A stretch of 64,000 bases of DNA from assembly GCA_037976565.1 (NCBI GenBank), contig CP137685.1, positions 16,403,659-16,467,658 of the forward strand. The letters are read 5' to 3'. The notes beneath the pieces were generated by a model. It worked only from the letters and a program-made list of their open reading frames with translations. It was not told the DNA's origin and did not search any database. Below are positions 11,249 to 24,757 of this stretch, piece after piece (positions within the stretch are counted from its first letter, which is position 1; each line of letters begins with the position of its first letter). This DNA comes from Mesocentrotus franciscanus. Its lineage: Eukaryota > Echinodermata > Echinoidea > Camarodonta > Strongylocentrotidae. Both the position numbers and the translations under genes were made by a program.

Positions 11249-14200
11249 GCACACGTTATGTTGGCCTACTGACACCATCATCCTGGTGTCTTGCCAATTC
11301 CTCAGCATTCCGAGAGAAAACATGAAACTTCTTGATGGATCAGCCAGCCAGCGTTAAGGATGCATTTCAAATGGATACATCATTCACCACACATAAAAGC
11401 AATTGTATACATGTATGTGAGACTATGAGGTTTGTGTAAAGTTGTTTGGCAGCGGTCTTGTGTTTGGGGGCACTGATCAAAGAAAACACTTGTAGAGTGA
11501 GCAAATCATATAACTAATCTCGCTGGTACTGAGTACTAAGTAGGCCTACTGGAAAATGTGTGTCCTGCGCACATTTTGAGCCTCGCCTGTACTGTACGCC
11601 AGGCTAAAAAAAAAAAACTGGCTATTTAATAGGAAAGTTTAGAATATTGGATGAAGATTTTTTTTCTCAAGATTACACATTTTCAACCACCCATTCATTT
11701 TCTTCAACAAACTTTAAACTTGTTGATTCCAAAGGTACAATGTGTGCAGAGGCATCTCGAAATGGAGGAAGCCTTTGCCTTTACATGTACATTCTCGACA
11801 CAAATATCTGATATCTCAAATGCAATATTTAAGTGTAAAATAGTCAAATAATACCCTTTACAAGCATGTTAAGAAATGTAACTGTACTGTACCTGTAACA
11901 TTTGAAACCTAAAATATGGCCTACATGCAATGACAATGACATAATATTATTAGGCCTCACTTGTCAAGTATGGCCTAATACACCGTGTGAAAACATATCA
12001 TATCACCTCACACAGTGATGGCCCTAGCGGCAATTCATGATATGATTTGATGTCGATGAAGATAAAGGTATTTTTATGAGGTGTTAATAACCTGTCTGGC
12101 CATGAAATGCCTTATCTCTAGAATGCATCTCTTATTTCCTAGTCAATTGGCTCAATTCTTCATTTTAAAGAGGAAAAAATAGCAGGAATTGGACCGTTTT
12201 GAGAGACAACCCCCACATCCTCTAATTCATGTTTCCGTTCAATTGAGGGGGGAAATGAATGTGTAGGGGAACCATGATGTGCAAGTGTGCTATGATTATA
12301 CATGTAACAAATCATGCAGTATGTATGTGTCAGTGTCATGGTAGATTGGTTGAAGGTATCTGAAGTCAGGCCAATCTGTAAATACATTGATCTGCAGTAT
12401 TGAGTTCAAAGGAAAGCAGTTGTCCTTGATCATGGAAAAAAGAAAAGGGAAATGTATTACATGAATACATGTAATGATGTATGAGCATTTATAAGTAGGA
12501 AATCTAGGAATTCAACTTATAGCCTATTAGAGCAGCCAGTAATCACTTCTTGAATTACATCTGTCAAATCTAATGCATACACAACATTTAGATTTTAGAC
12601 GAAGGCAATAATGTTTATTACTGTCAAGACATATTAAAGTGTTTTTCCCACGTTTTAAAAGATGTAGACACACATATTGACCTACATGTCTGAAATAAAA
12701 CCACACTAAAAGGACCTTTAAACCTAGCTGACAAATTATTACTACAATTTGAGTCACAGTATTAAACTGAACACTACTACACTGTACGTGTACGTGGGTG
12801 GTGACAGCTCTCAGGGTACAGTAAATAAGAGTATTGACGCCCTTGTTTACAAAGCACACATATTATGCTCTCCAAGGGCAAATGTGAGCATATTTTCCAT
12901 GATTCTATATGTTGGGGATAAACATGAGATGGCATTTTCCCAAAATGAATGTTAACATGAATAGACCCATTTTGAGTACTGCAAGAGGAATTATTTGATT
13001 GACAGATTTGAACAATACAGTAAAGATAATTGTTTGTGCTTTGTATGGCAAACCTCAGACAAAAGAAAACCCTCCAGGATACCTAATGACAAATGTAGTC
13101 CATATTCATCTATTCTAACATCAATATGCATAGTATTGAATTTTCAGTGATAGACATTAAACGTTCATATACATTGTAAATCCTTTTTTAGCAAGATAAC
13201 AAATAACTTTGAAATCTAAGCAGCAATATTTTGTTCTTTTACTCATTTAAATGTTAATACCCATTTTAAAAGGAGATTTCTCAAGGTATAATTGGCATTG
13301 AAGAAAGGAACCTTACAGAACAAATCTCCCTTTCCATAGGAATTAACTCTATCTTCATGTACAGTACCGTACATGTATCTTCCAGTCTGTTAAATCTTAA
13401 TAATAATAATAATAATAGAACATTCTTGTACAGCACATAACACATTGCATGAGTATGTCCCTATGCACTTGGGAAGGGATAGAAAAGCAAAGAGAAAATA
13501 TGTTTAATACTGAGTTCCTTTTATCTGTTATTAATTTGGAATAAGTGTGTTTTACGCTTTATAGGGAACACGTAACATTTTCCCCTTAATTCTTTCCCTA
13601 CACATTTGCAAACAGTCAGCATTGGGCATCAACCATTAGCGTGTAGGATAGTTTTGTTTGCTTACCCACCCTGCGCCTCTGTATTTGTCAATTAAGAAGG
13701 TACTACCCGCCTGCTACACCTGTGCATACATATTGCCATTCAAACCTCAAAGGGCCATGTTTCTAAAAAGGCATGTCACCTTGCAATTGTATCGCAAGTG
13801 CCAACTGAATGGAAGTATCCCGCTCGCTCCGAACAACGGAAGTTTATCTTTCCATTTGCCCCATTTCTTTACGATCGAATGCTTTCCAGATGGAAACTCT
13901 TACATACCTACAGATGTATGATTCAATTTCACTTCCATAAACACATATGTGCAAAGTCCTCATATGGACATTGTTAACTTTGAAAAACAGCAGCATACAA
14001 TTTTCATCTGTGGGCCATTTTCATAGCTTACAGGGGCTCTACCGTTTCAAAACATGAATGCATGAATGCACAACACAAGTAAAAACAAATAAACAAATAA
14101 AATAACACCCACCTTGCCTTCCATGAATCATCAATGCACAAGAATTTTCTTTTAAAGAAGATCATGACAAATCTAGACTACATGTATAAATGATCTTAGT

Positions 14201-15019
14201 ATTTTGACCGCTAAGATAGGGAAAATAAAAAGAGAAGATAGTAGAATGATTGAAAAATAATACATGTACATGTATAATTAATGTCTAAAGAGAGGGAAAA
14301 TGACAGAAGGATCAAAACAAAGAATAACAAAAACAAAAGATAGAAAGAGAAAGCGATAACCAAGAATAACATGACGAAAATTAATTCCACTTCTGTACGA
14401 GTTCAATAGTTTATAACAAGACCACGATCGAGGTGCAAACATGTAGCACCGAGTCTGGCTGCCGAGGCGCAAAGCACCAAGCCAGCTAGTCACAATATAA
14501 AACAGAATCGGGACAAGCCTGACAGAGCAATTTGTGAAGTGTTTCGCTAAATGATATGCATCACTAGGGAAATTCCCTGTCACAGTACTAGAATGACAAC
14601 CAGTGGGAATTCATAAGATCTTCCCAATATACTATTCCCCACAAGGGAATTTCCCTTGTCAAAAAAATCCTGCTCATACAGTCATACCCCACATACCCTA
14701 ATGTTGACCTAAATGTACATGTACATGTATACCGGTATGCAAGCCAGGGGGCGTGACATTTCTGAAGCATGACTGAAGAAAGCGAAATTGTGACCTTTTT
14801 TCTTGTGCAAAAAGAAACCCGAAAACCTATCAAGCTCTTGTTCCATGAGATATTTGTGTTATCTTACTACTACTACTACTATAACTATTTTTTCTTTTCT
14901 TATTAATTTATTTCTTTATTTTTTGTTTACCAAGGGAAGCTTCATGAATAGTACATATATGCTGTTCTTCCCGAGGGTCCTGCAATCATTATTTCTCCAG
15001 CAATTGTCAGGAACCCATT

Positions 15020-15106
15020 TTTCCCCTGAGTGAAGAGTGGCAAATGTGGATTAATATCTTGCCAAAGGACATTAGTGCTGGGCTGGGATTCAAACCCTAA
15101 TCCATT
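15020..15106 (-). mobile_element. 5'-truncated tRNA-derived SINE fragment
   Basis: The minus strand has a B-box-like GGTTTGAATCCC followed by CACTAATGTCCTTTGGCAAG and the CCACTCTTCACTCAGG segment shared with the longer SINE at 20.5-20.8 kb. The A-box half and the tail are missing. Confidence 0.65.
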
Positions 15107-15539
15107 CAATTGAATTGAATCAAGTGAATGAACACCTCCACATAAAATGTTGAGATCCATACTGATCTACGAACCCCAGTAAGAGTTGGCTTGACAGTTC
15201 ACAAATAGAAGTCCCAAATGTACAATGTTAACATCACTAAATCACAATGAACGAGAATCGGCGTTGATGGAAAATCGCTTGAACGATCTCCCGCAGTAAC
15301 TGTGTTTTGTAACAGCGTTTTGATTAGTGATTCATGTTTGTGATTCTAGCTTCAAAAAATAACTTGAACGCACCCTTAGTTTTTTGGGGCCATTTAATTG
15401 TTCCCTTGTGAGCCTAGCTGCTGTAGCAATATTCAAATGAATTGCTTTTAAACCGGTAGTTTTAAGTGAGATCATTGAATGGATATAATAAATTTGCTAC
15501 AGTTGTTTACTATTACAAAACACCCTTATCACTCAGCAT

Positions 15540-15845
15540 GACCTGGTCTTCGCTCAGCAACAGACAGCTCTCTTCTCCACATACCCAGAACATCCGCAAT
15601 GATCTATGGCAATGCTTTTCAGTCATACACTGTATACACCCCGCCTCTCGAAACAACTGCCCCAAAACATCCGTACAGCACCCACAATAGACACCTTTAC
15701 GAAGCACTTGAAGACACATTTATTTAACTGATTTTCCCACCTTCATACCTTGTAAAGCGCTGTGAAACCAATTTTGTGAGTGCTATATAAATGAACATAT
15801 TGTTAGTTTGTTGTTGTTATTATTATTATCATTATAAACTAGATA
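15540..15845 (+). mobile_element. 3' end of a CR1/L2-type LINE
   Basis: The plus-strand translation gives GLRSATDSSLLHIPRT, then SKQLPQNIRTAPTIDTFTKH and LKTHLF before a stop near 15727, with one or more frame slips. This resembles the conserved C terminus of CR1/L2-group reverse transcriptases (WNSLP-x-x-IR then FK-x-x-LKTHLF). It is followed by an AAAGCGCTGTGAA / GTGCTATATAAATG 3' segment and a TTATTATTATTATC tail. It is a dead 5'-truncated copy. Confidence 0.75.
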
Positions 15846-16682
15846 TATGTATCTACAGTGGTTGTATATATCAAACAAAAGGAAATTGAATTAAATTCTG
15901 GAGATGTGACAGGTAGCAGCTTTCAGAAAGTTTAATTTACATAACATGCAACGTATGTAGTCACATTTGAGAAATGATCATCAAAATAATTAATTAAATA
16001 TTGGTTCATACATGTACCCATCCTGTTGTAGTTCCTACATACATGTACATGTACATGTAGGGGAATTCAATGTTAGCATCAAGTTGATTTCATTCTTAAA
16101 AAGTAGAAAAAAAAGAGATATATAGATCAGTGAAAGTCTTTTTTTTTAATCATTAAAAGTAAAAAAGTAGTTAATATTTATTTCAAGTTTTGAAGATTAC
16201 TATAGTTTTTTTTAAATACATGAAAATTGTTTGCTGATTACCAACATAGCAACAAATACACTGGATAAGTAATATCATTATTGAAATTATGAATACAAGA
16301 ACTCACAGAAGTTGTGTGAATACCTTCAAAATACATGTACATGGTGTACAGTAAACTTACAGGGTACTATGGGAAAGAACCAACATCAATTCCAAATGTT
16401 TACACACTTTTGTAAAGTGATCTATTTTTAAGGAGCTATTGTTCTGCAAGAAACTGATAGATACATTGAAAGTATCAGCTTTGAGGGCCCTTGATATGTT
16501 TGCATTTGTTTTGCCACAAGAAAGGTGCCAGTTTTAGTTTCAGTTTCATTCACACTCAAGTAGGCCTGTATAACATTGGGTGCAGGCAAACATGAAGTGC
16601 AGAACCAGTACAAGGTTCTTTCCTTGCATGTTTATAATACACTTGCAAGCAGCCAATGTGTTTCCTAAAGGTTATACTGTAA

Positions 16683-17206
16683 TACTCTTTTTCACACTTG
16701 TTTTGCTTAACCCCGTACTTTGCTTAGCCCCGTACTATCCTTAACCCCGGACTAACTTTTTTGGCTTTTCTCAATGCAATTCGTTAGCCCCGTACTAGCC
16801 ATAGCGTGAATATTCATTAATTCGCTCCAATGCGTAGTCCCGGACTATTTTTCGTTTCTGTTCTCATTCATTTTGCTTGGCACCGCAATTGCGGAGTTAG
16901 CACCGCTATTTAGCTTAGCCCTGCTATTTTGCAGGGCAAGCTAACCCCGTACTATAGGTGGGGCTAGCCCACTTTGGTAAATACGTGTCTGAACAGAAAG
17001 TGGAATAAGCTTAACCCCGGACTATAGGTGGGGCTAAGACCCCCCTTTAACCCCACCTATAGTCCGGGGTTAAGCAAATTTTTGCCAGTGTGAAAAGAAA
17101 GTGGAATAAACTTAACCCCGGACTACAGGTGGGGCTAAAACCCCCCCCCCTTTAACCCCACCTATAGTACGGGGTTAAGCAAAATTTTGCCAGTGTGAAA
17201 ACAGTA
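16683..17206. mobile_element. Fold-back-rich MITE with CCCCGTACTA motifs (524 bp)
   Basis: The ends TACTCTTTTTCACAC and (reverse complement) TACTGTTTTCACACTGG both lead into TTTTGCTTAACCCCGTACT. A TAA duplication flanks it (16680-16682 and 17207-17209). Inside, TTAACCCCGGACTATAGGTG pairs perfectly with its complement across about 15 bp near 17012-17074, and a second near-perfect hairpin lies near 17111-17178. It is non-coding and G/C-rich against its surroundings. Confidence 0.75.
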
Positions 17207-17462
17207 TAATACATGAACACATTTGAAGAACTTGGACTGAAGGACATCGAGACTAATTCAATTCTTGACCTGCCATCATGTTCTAAGATTGCTTGATCAA
17301 AAGAAAATTTCTATCATTTTTTTTATCAGAGAAAAGTAAAAAGAAATATATATGTACAGACATATAATGCTGAAATTTTTATTATTGAAAGTTTGAAACT
17401 GATTTAGGCTTACTTATCACACAATTGTACTTCAGACTGAACTATTACGTGTAAATTCGACC

Positions 17463-17491
17463 CCCGATGATGATGATGATGATGATGATGC
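17463..17491 (+). repeat. (GAT)n microsatellite
   Basis: Eight consecutive GAT units lie just 5' of a short CTCT tract. Confidence 0.95.
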
Positions 17492-17632
17492 TCGCTCTCT
17501 CTCCCTCTCTAAGGGCTAATTCTCTTCAAACCGCATCCTTACTCTAAACTAAAGTACACTGTACTTCAAGAACTCACCCATACTGTTTGAATATACAATC
17601 TTGGCAATTTGCTGTTTCGTTGTTGACATTGA

Positions 17633-18081
17633 CCCCGTTCTCACTCACTTTGAAAGTGGTCTTAGTTAGACCGCTCCAGAGGAACGGGTTTTGAGGAACG
17701 GTTTGCGAGGGTTCACACTCCGAGCAGTTTGTTATGGCTCAAACCGCTCCTCGAGTCAAAGTGGTCTTGTTGCTATGGCAGCTCAGGTCAGCGGGTAAAT
17801 TTTTCGCGCGCGGAATACTAAGCGTATGTACCGTACTACATGTTTCGCATACAACGTCACTAGACCACTTCCGTTCAAAGTGCGCTTCCGTTCACACTCG
17901 CACGTTAGAGCGCTCCAAACCGCTCTTAATAAGACCCGTTCCTCAAGACCACCTCGAGGTGGTCTTCTGAGCGTCAGAAGTCCACTTCCTGGACCACTTT
18001 GACCGTTCTCACTCACCTAAGAACCGCTCCTGAGGAACGGGTCTTAGTTAGACCGCTCCAACGAAGTGAATGAGAACGGGG
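17633..18081. mobile_element. MITE with CCCCGTTCTCAYTCACTT TIRs, copy 1 (449 bp)
   Basis: The ends are CCCCGTTCTCACTCACTT and (reverse complement) CCCCGTTCTCATTCACTTCG. A 7-bp repeat ACATTGA flanks it (17626-17632 and 18082-18088). The interior carries several copies of GACCGCTCC and AGGAACGGGTCTT in both directions. It is about 90% identical to copy 2 at 42.9 kb. Its short open frames are not considered genes. Confidence 0.8.
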
Positions 18082-18903
18082 ACATTGAGACCTTAATAGT
18101 GTCACAAGATGACAACGATGAGAGGTCAATTACAACAGGAAAGCTGTCAGCATACACTGTACATACATGTACTGTACATGTACACTTGTATAAAAAGTTG
18201 TAAGACTACTTGTAAGACTACAAGTAAGCCTTCATTGTGAGGTCCCATCTCCTTTGTCCAAAAGGTTAAAGCATGGGGGTTGGCTGTAGATGCAAGGTGT
18301 AAATCAATTTAGCAGATATTTTATGACATTTTCTGGCTGGGCGCCAGGGAGAAATTGATGGCAGGAGAAATTGATGGCAGGGGATTGTTAAGTCCATAAA
18401 TCATTGTGAAGGGTTTAATGAGTGGGGATGACAAATACTTTGATTGCAGCAGAGAAATAAACATGCTAGGAATCCTTGTAAAGTACATTTGTACACAATG
18501 CGCAGTGCACAACAATGCACATGTATATTTACAGTGTGCATGAGGTTTGTCACAGCCATGAAATTTTAATCAACATACATGTATAATTCACGCAATTGAG
18601 CTTGTAAATTTGCTTACTTCAACAGGCAATATGGAAATGATGCAAACTTAAAATTTATTTGAGTGATTAAGCCGCGAAATATTGAAATCAAATAATTACA
18701 TTACACAAAGCTTCTTGCCACAAAAGCTGCTATTATTAAAGGGGAATCTAACCCTTACAGCAAACTGCTCTTAAAAGAGAAACAGTCTGGTGAAAGTTTG
18801 AACGGACAACTTTCCCATTTGTTTCCACACACAAACTAAAATTAAACTTTTTTTCAAAGTGTACGAGTTGGGATGATTTTTTTCTGTTTAGATAAACTTT
18901 TAA

Positions 18904-19321
18904 AGATAAAGACCAGTTCTGGTCATGTGATTGCATTGTGAAAGAAACGTTGTGGAATCGATCAGAAAAGGTTGATCATCTACATTGTACATGTAGCATA
19001 TAAGTATTGGTGTGAACTGCAAGGTTCTGGAATCATCAAAATGATAAGAAATTTGGCCCAGTCTTGGTAAAGTTACAAGCACTGTACAGTGTACACAGAA
19101 AGATGTATATGGGACTACGCGACCACGTGCGCGATATCTATTTGGTCCCAATAGATATAATAATTTACCAAATATATCAATTAGTAGGCGGTTTCCCAAC
19201 TTTCCCGGCAAAATTTGTATCATCACGTATTAGTCAAAACATATTCTTTCACATGATTGGTAATGAGAGCTTCCATTTCATTTTTTTGAGAGAGGGGTGT
19301 TTCCAAAACTGGTCTTTACCT
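18904..19321 (+). mobile_element. TTAA-flanked MITE with AAAGACCAGTTYTGG TIRs, copy 1 (418 bp)
   Basis: It begins AGATAAAGACCAGTTCTGG and ends in the complement of AGGTAAAGACCAGTTTTGG, with TTAA at both borders (18900-18903 and 19322-19325). TTAA suggests a piggyBac-type mechanism, but a TA duplication is also possible. It is homologous along its length to 24298-24684 in the opposite orientation. Confidence 0.75.
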
Positions 19322-20475
19322 TTAACAATACGCTACATCCATAATACATTTTGAGTAGGGCCCTCATGGGAGAAGACATTGAGGAGAAAAATTGAAATCA
19401 ATGATATTTTTGCACAAGACAAGCAGGAGAGTTGTCAGTGTATTCATCACAATCTGCTGAGCAAATTGCCAATTTGATATTCACATACAATTAGTAAAGC
19501 TGTATTTCAAAAGTTCATAACTACCGGTATCTAATTATTAGTCGATATCACAGCTGTACATGTATGTGTTAACTTTTAGAATAGTGTTGATTATACTTAT
19601 TTTTGTAATAATATTATATCTTATATCTTTGAATGTACAGTATTCTCGTAAGCTTTACCAGTATGTAATAGTCGTTTTGACATTGCTTTGTATTTCATAT
19701 GCTTTTATTGTAAACTGAATGTAATGCCGCTCTCAGGCTGCTATTTTCATTATTTTTGATAAACCATTCAATAAAAATAGATAATTAAAATAACTTTCCT
19801 ATTATTTGTCTGATTTATTTCAAACTCTCGCCATTCTGTTTCTCATATTTTTCTGCTTTCATACAAATGAACTTATTACAAGGAGTGGGCTGCTCTCCTA
19901 GTTTCTGGTTTTACAAAATGCAGACCACAACTATTGAAGAACAAGAAAATTGGCTTTACAGCACATGAACATACAAACATTCCTGAAGATACATTCCAAA
20001 GCATTGAATTGTATCGCCATTACTCAAGCTACATGTAAGATAACATTCCATGAAAAGAATGAATGACAATTGTACATACAGCATAATTAATGGCAGTATA
20101 TTGCGTGTAGGCATGTTCCACACTGCAATTAGAGATCATTATAAAGTACCGGTAATCAATAACCCTACACATAATAACAATAACAGCATAGTCATCGAGG
20201 ATGCTAGTCTCCAAATAGCAATCAGGGACTTACCCTATCCAGCAAATTAGTTACAATTATAATTGCTTATACAGGAAACACGGGTAATGAAATTAGCACA
20301 AGTTCAGTAGACTATTACCTCTACCCATCCTGAATTCTTTGAACTGGAATCAGCACCTGAGTAATTGCTGTCAATGGGGTGTATGCTTTACAGTGCCGAT
20401 TCACTGCAGTACAGACCCTCTGAAGCTGCATACAGATATGACACAATCAACCACGGCTGCTTTTTTGTTATGATG

Positions 20476-20827
20476 ATAATAATATTCCGCTTTTATATAG
20501 CGCTTAATACATCAATGATGTCACCATTAAAGCGCTTTACAGATATTATTACCCTGGTCATCGGATTCAAGCTTACCCGCACACAATGTATGCACATTCT
20601 CCTCTCCCTGGGGGGCATTCCAGCCAGGCGTCATTTAAGTGCACACTTGCTCATCTTAACCACATTAACTTTCGCATCCTACCGGGTACCCATTGAACAC
20701 CTGGGTGGAGAGTGGCAAATGTAGATTAACGTCTTGCCAAAGGACATTAGTGCCGCCGCGGGAATCGAACCCCGTACCTTGTGATCTGCAGTCGGGTGAC
20801 TTATCCACTAGACCACAACACCTCTAC
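20476..20827 (-). mobile_element. Near full-length tRNA-derived SINE
   Basis: The minus strand starts AGGTGTTGTGGTCTAGTGG (A box) and has GGGGTTCGATTCCC (B box) at tRNA-like spacing. A conserved body follows (CACTAATGTCCTTTGGCAAG, CCACTCTCCACCCAGGTGTT, CCCCCCAGGGAGAGGAGAA). The tail is TAAAGCGCTTT...GCGCTATATAAAAGCGGAA plus ATTATTATC. A flanking ATGATG repeat (20470-20475 and 20828-20833) is the likely target duplication. Confidence 0.85.
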
Positions 20828-23697
20828 ATGATGTTACAAGTGTAATTAAGATTAATTTCTGTATTTTGAACACAGCTCAGTAAATATGTGAAGTACCTTT
20901 GTTGCGTGCAGTTGCCATTCATTTACACGTTTTAAACAAAAATAATTAAAAAACGCCAAATCCAACTCGGATTCCGTGCTCAGCATACAGTGTAACTGAA
21001 CGAGCCTTAAGAAGTGATATGAATGAACAGGTTGACGAACTTGACGATGTCTTGTAAAAGGAGGGAAAAGTATCACCAAGAACATGTATGGTCCCCATGG
21101 ACAGAAGCGCTTGATCCGTCGTGACCTTTGGTTATCATGAGACATTGAGCATAGTATCTATCACTTCAAATGATTTAAACAGGTGATATCAAGTGTTATT
21201 CATCGACTGTGACATTGGGTCTGTTTGCACTTGAAGAAACTTGTCTCTTACTCGATCCAAGCCCTTCCCCAGAAATAATACCAGAGGCCCATCCCTCTCA
21301 TCCTGTTCCTCCTACCGTATGCCACATGCTGTGATTGTTTGTTTGTGTGTTTGTGTGTTTACTTGCTTGTTTCTTGTAATACCCCATTCCAGCTTCCCTC
21401 ATTCCATTTTCCTTCCCTTTCTCTGAACACTTTCCATCTTGTCTCTACCTTCTTCTATGGGAATACTACACGCGATAGGCCTATATCTCTCCAGTTCACC
21501 TCTTCTCCTCCTTCCCCCCTCCCCATTACACCCCATCCTTTTTACATTATACAAACATTGAAATGACCTTGTAATAATCCAAACATAACTTCAGTACATC
21601 TAGGAAAAAGAACAAGATAATGAAATATAAATGATCAAACTACTATTCCTCATCTCCTTATCCTTCCACTCCTCCTTCCCATCAACAGTGTGTATCTCTG
21701 CTTATTGGCTTCCCAGGAGTCTTTAAGGCACAAACATTGTACGTTCAAGTAAGAATGATCACAAACTTTTTAATAGTTAACGGATGGTAGAAAATTGTAG
21801 AAGGAGGTCAACAGGACGCGACGCCTTTTTCCATGTTCTCCGCAATTAGCAATCTCTCTGATTGCACTTAGATGTTGTCAGATTGTATTACGGTAGTGCT
21901 TTATGCTGAAACACACCTCATAAGAGACTAACTGGTTTCTTGGAGGGCAGTCAACTGGCAAACACCTGACAAGATATATTGCATCACAGGGTTTTTGAGG
22001 ATAAGGGGGAAAACCATCCACTTTTGACAACATCACAACAGATTGTACTTCAAGTCTCTCCACTCCATGTGGCTCATACATAATTGGTTACCACAAACCC
22101 ACCGACTTAATGTAGGTAAAGAAGGCAGGAAAGGGCATGTGCCCCCCTTAAAATTGTGAGGGGGGTAATACAATGAAAGGGAGAAGCAATGTATAAAAGA
22201 GTTACAATACAATTTTATTCACCTTCATGTAGTAAGACAATACCCAACATAATTTTTTTTTTACAATGGCTCTTGTCAATGTCTGGGGCAAATTGCCCTC
22301 TGCTGTACTATATTTTTCAATGAACAATGAACCATGAGCCCCTACAGTATGTACACTCCTAATCTAGTATTTAAACTGATTGAAACATGGTAAGATTTCT
22401 GGCTCCTGATTCACTTAAACCACTCAAGAGGAGTAATAAATGAAATACATGTACATGTATATGGTTGCCTGACAAGCAATGCATTCTAATCAAGGTAACT
22501 TGAAAGGAATTCTACCATGAGAAGTAGTTACCAGCTACCCATTTACAAATTTACAAATAAACAAGTATTTATAGTGTGCAGTTGAACTAGTTTTGAGGTG
22601 CACTCTTTTTTACCTGCCATAAGTCAAGACAACATGAAAGGGAGATGCAAGTCAGTTTCCATGTGCAGTAGGTCATAATTCGCTGACACCAGACTTAGTG
22701 GAAATACCATCAATGCCTCATAACGGGTGTACAAGTCTCACACAGCAAACCCGTGGTCCCATCAAGAAATACCCCCAAGTCGCTTGCCTCTTGGATAGTC
22801 TTTTGGTGACAGAAATGTAAGATAAGGACTTTTCCATATGGGACGATTGGTGGAAAATGCAGAGCATTACATGAGACCTATTGGTCAAAAAACTGAATGC
22901 CACTCCCATTGATTGACAACACCTATTATTGGGGAAACACCCGAATGGTGTCAAATTCCCCATGAGAGCCCACTACTACCGGTATGTGTCTTTAAGCAGT
23001 GGTACCGTACATGTATGTAGTATGTACATGTAGCGTGTATATGCTTAAGAGATGGACATGCCAAGTACAGCATGTAACCCCACGCCCACTATCCAAGCAG
23101 GACACAATGGTTGGTGCCAAGTCTGCGGCAGGGGCCAGGAAGCTCGTGAAATCTCACCGAGATGGAGAGCAAAAATAGAGACTGAGCGAATTGGAGGTGG
23201 ACCAAAAGCACTACATTTTAACCTAGGGTTACCAAGAATGAACAGTGTGACTTTCACAAGCCTTTTGTTGAAATTTATATCAACTTGTACATGTACATTG
23301 TGCCCTTGAGCTTAAATTAGCTATGTTCATACAGGACTGTTGTAGGTTTTTGCGACGTGTATTCAGTGCTCTTTCTTAGGAACTGTTCTGGGAATTTGAT
23401 CGACTTGGGCGATATAATTCGACATTAAAATATTGACTGATTAATACAGAGGCTTAACACAAAATTTGATGAAGAAAAAACAGGGCTTTTTATTATCATC
23501 TACAGTGTACATAAGAGGTTATTTGGCACCTGGGAGGTTGACTTGTACAAGGTTGACTGTAGTTATCCCACTAACCTTTGAGATTGCTATTCGTTGAAAA
23601 CCATGAGTAAATATAAAAGTTTCAAAACAAGTGCACCTCCATGGTTCCTAACTACAAGATAACTTCAATGTTGAAAACAACGATGTAAACATTGAGT

Positions 23698-24286
23698 TAA
23701 GGCTGCGACGAGTAGTCGAATATTCGAATACTCGCACTGTTGACAGCTACTCGAGTACGATTTCTCGTACTCGAATACTCGGCCGCCATTTTTTTTTTTT
23801 TTTTTCCCGTTCACCTGGCACTGTCCAGGCCGACGGTCACCCGTGCCAGAAGAGCACCGGCATGGTCCGTGGGGAAAAATGTTTCCCAGCTCAATCATAC
23901 ACAGGGTGTCACTGTCAACTCACCACTCAGAAACTGGGACCAAATCTCCGGATTTCTGTTTGGACTCGGAGGAATATTTGCCTGTCATCTTTAGTTTTAA
24001 AAATAACATTGTTTCAATTATTTGTCAAAAATTCAAAAGCACAAATAGGCGCTTTCAACAGCAACTTGAAGTAAAATCGCGGGGTTTTCAGAGACGAACC
24101 TTCGTACTGTTCGTAGTATGGTGTTGGCAAAAAAAAAAAAAAATCAAAAAAAAAATCAAAAAATCAAAAAATTCAAAAAAATTCAAAAAAATTCAAAAAA
24201 AAACATGGCGTCCGAGTATTCGAGTATTCGCGGCCAAGGCTGGGAGTGTACTCGAGTAGCTCATTACACGGTTATGCACAGCCCTA
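23698..24286 (+). mobile_element. hAT-like non-autonomous family A, copy 1 (589 bp)
   Basis: The ends are TAAGGCTGCG and (reverse complement) TAGGGCTGTG. A perfect 8-bp duplication CATTGAGT flanks it (23690-23697 and 24287-24294). Both ends carry arrays of CGAGTAYTCG / CGAATACTCG palindromes, then a conserved core and an A-rich (ATCAAAA)n stretch. No transposase domain is seen. Confidence 0.9.
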
Positions 24287-24297
24287 CATTGAGTTAA

Positions 24298-24684
24298 AGG
24301 TATAGACCAGTTTTGGAAACGCCCCCCTCTTAAAAAATGAAATGGAAGCTCTCATTACCAATCATGTGAAAGAATATGTTTTGACTAATACGTGATGATA
24401 CAAATTTTGCCGGGAAACCAGCTACAGATTGATATATTTGGTAAATTATATTTATGTGGTCCAGATAGATATCGCGCACGTGTCGCGTAGTCCCATATAC
24501 ATCTTTCTGTGTACAGTGCTTGTAACTTTACCAAGACTGGGCCAAATTCCTTATCATTTTGATAATTCCAGAACCTTGCAGTACACACTAATATTTACAT
24601 TTATATGCTAGATGATCAACCTTTTCTGATCGATTCCACGTTTCTTTCACAATGCAATCGCATGACCAGAACTGGTCTTTATCT
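24298..24684 (-). mobile_element. TTAA-flanked MITE, copy 2 (387 bp)
   Basis: It matches 18904-19321 in reverse, with TTAA at 24294-24297 and 24685-24688. Its left TTAA overlaps the last T of the target duplication of hAT-like copy 1, so that element inserted at the very edge of this one. Confidence 0.75.
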
Positions 24685-24757
24685 TTAACAGACTGTAGTT
24701 TGAACCCAAGTTACCCAACTATTGTCGCTTGGTCTGTATTTGCTTTAATATGAATGT

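Noticed and set aside
17734..17970. Open frames within the CCCCGTTCTCA MITEs (also 43024-43302)
   Set aside because: They run through TIRs and internal repeats and are not alike in length between the two copies.
20740..20827. A genuine tRNA gene on the minus strand
   Set aside because: A and B boxes are present, but the acceptor stem does not pair properly and a SINE body and tail follow.
24097..24215. Lys-rich open frame in the hAT-like copy
   Set aside because: It comes from an A-rich ATCAAAA-type tract, not a protein.
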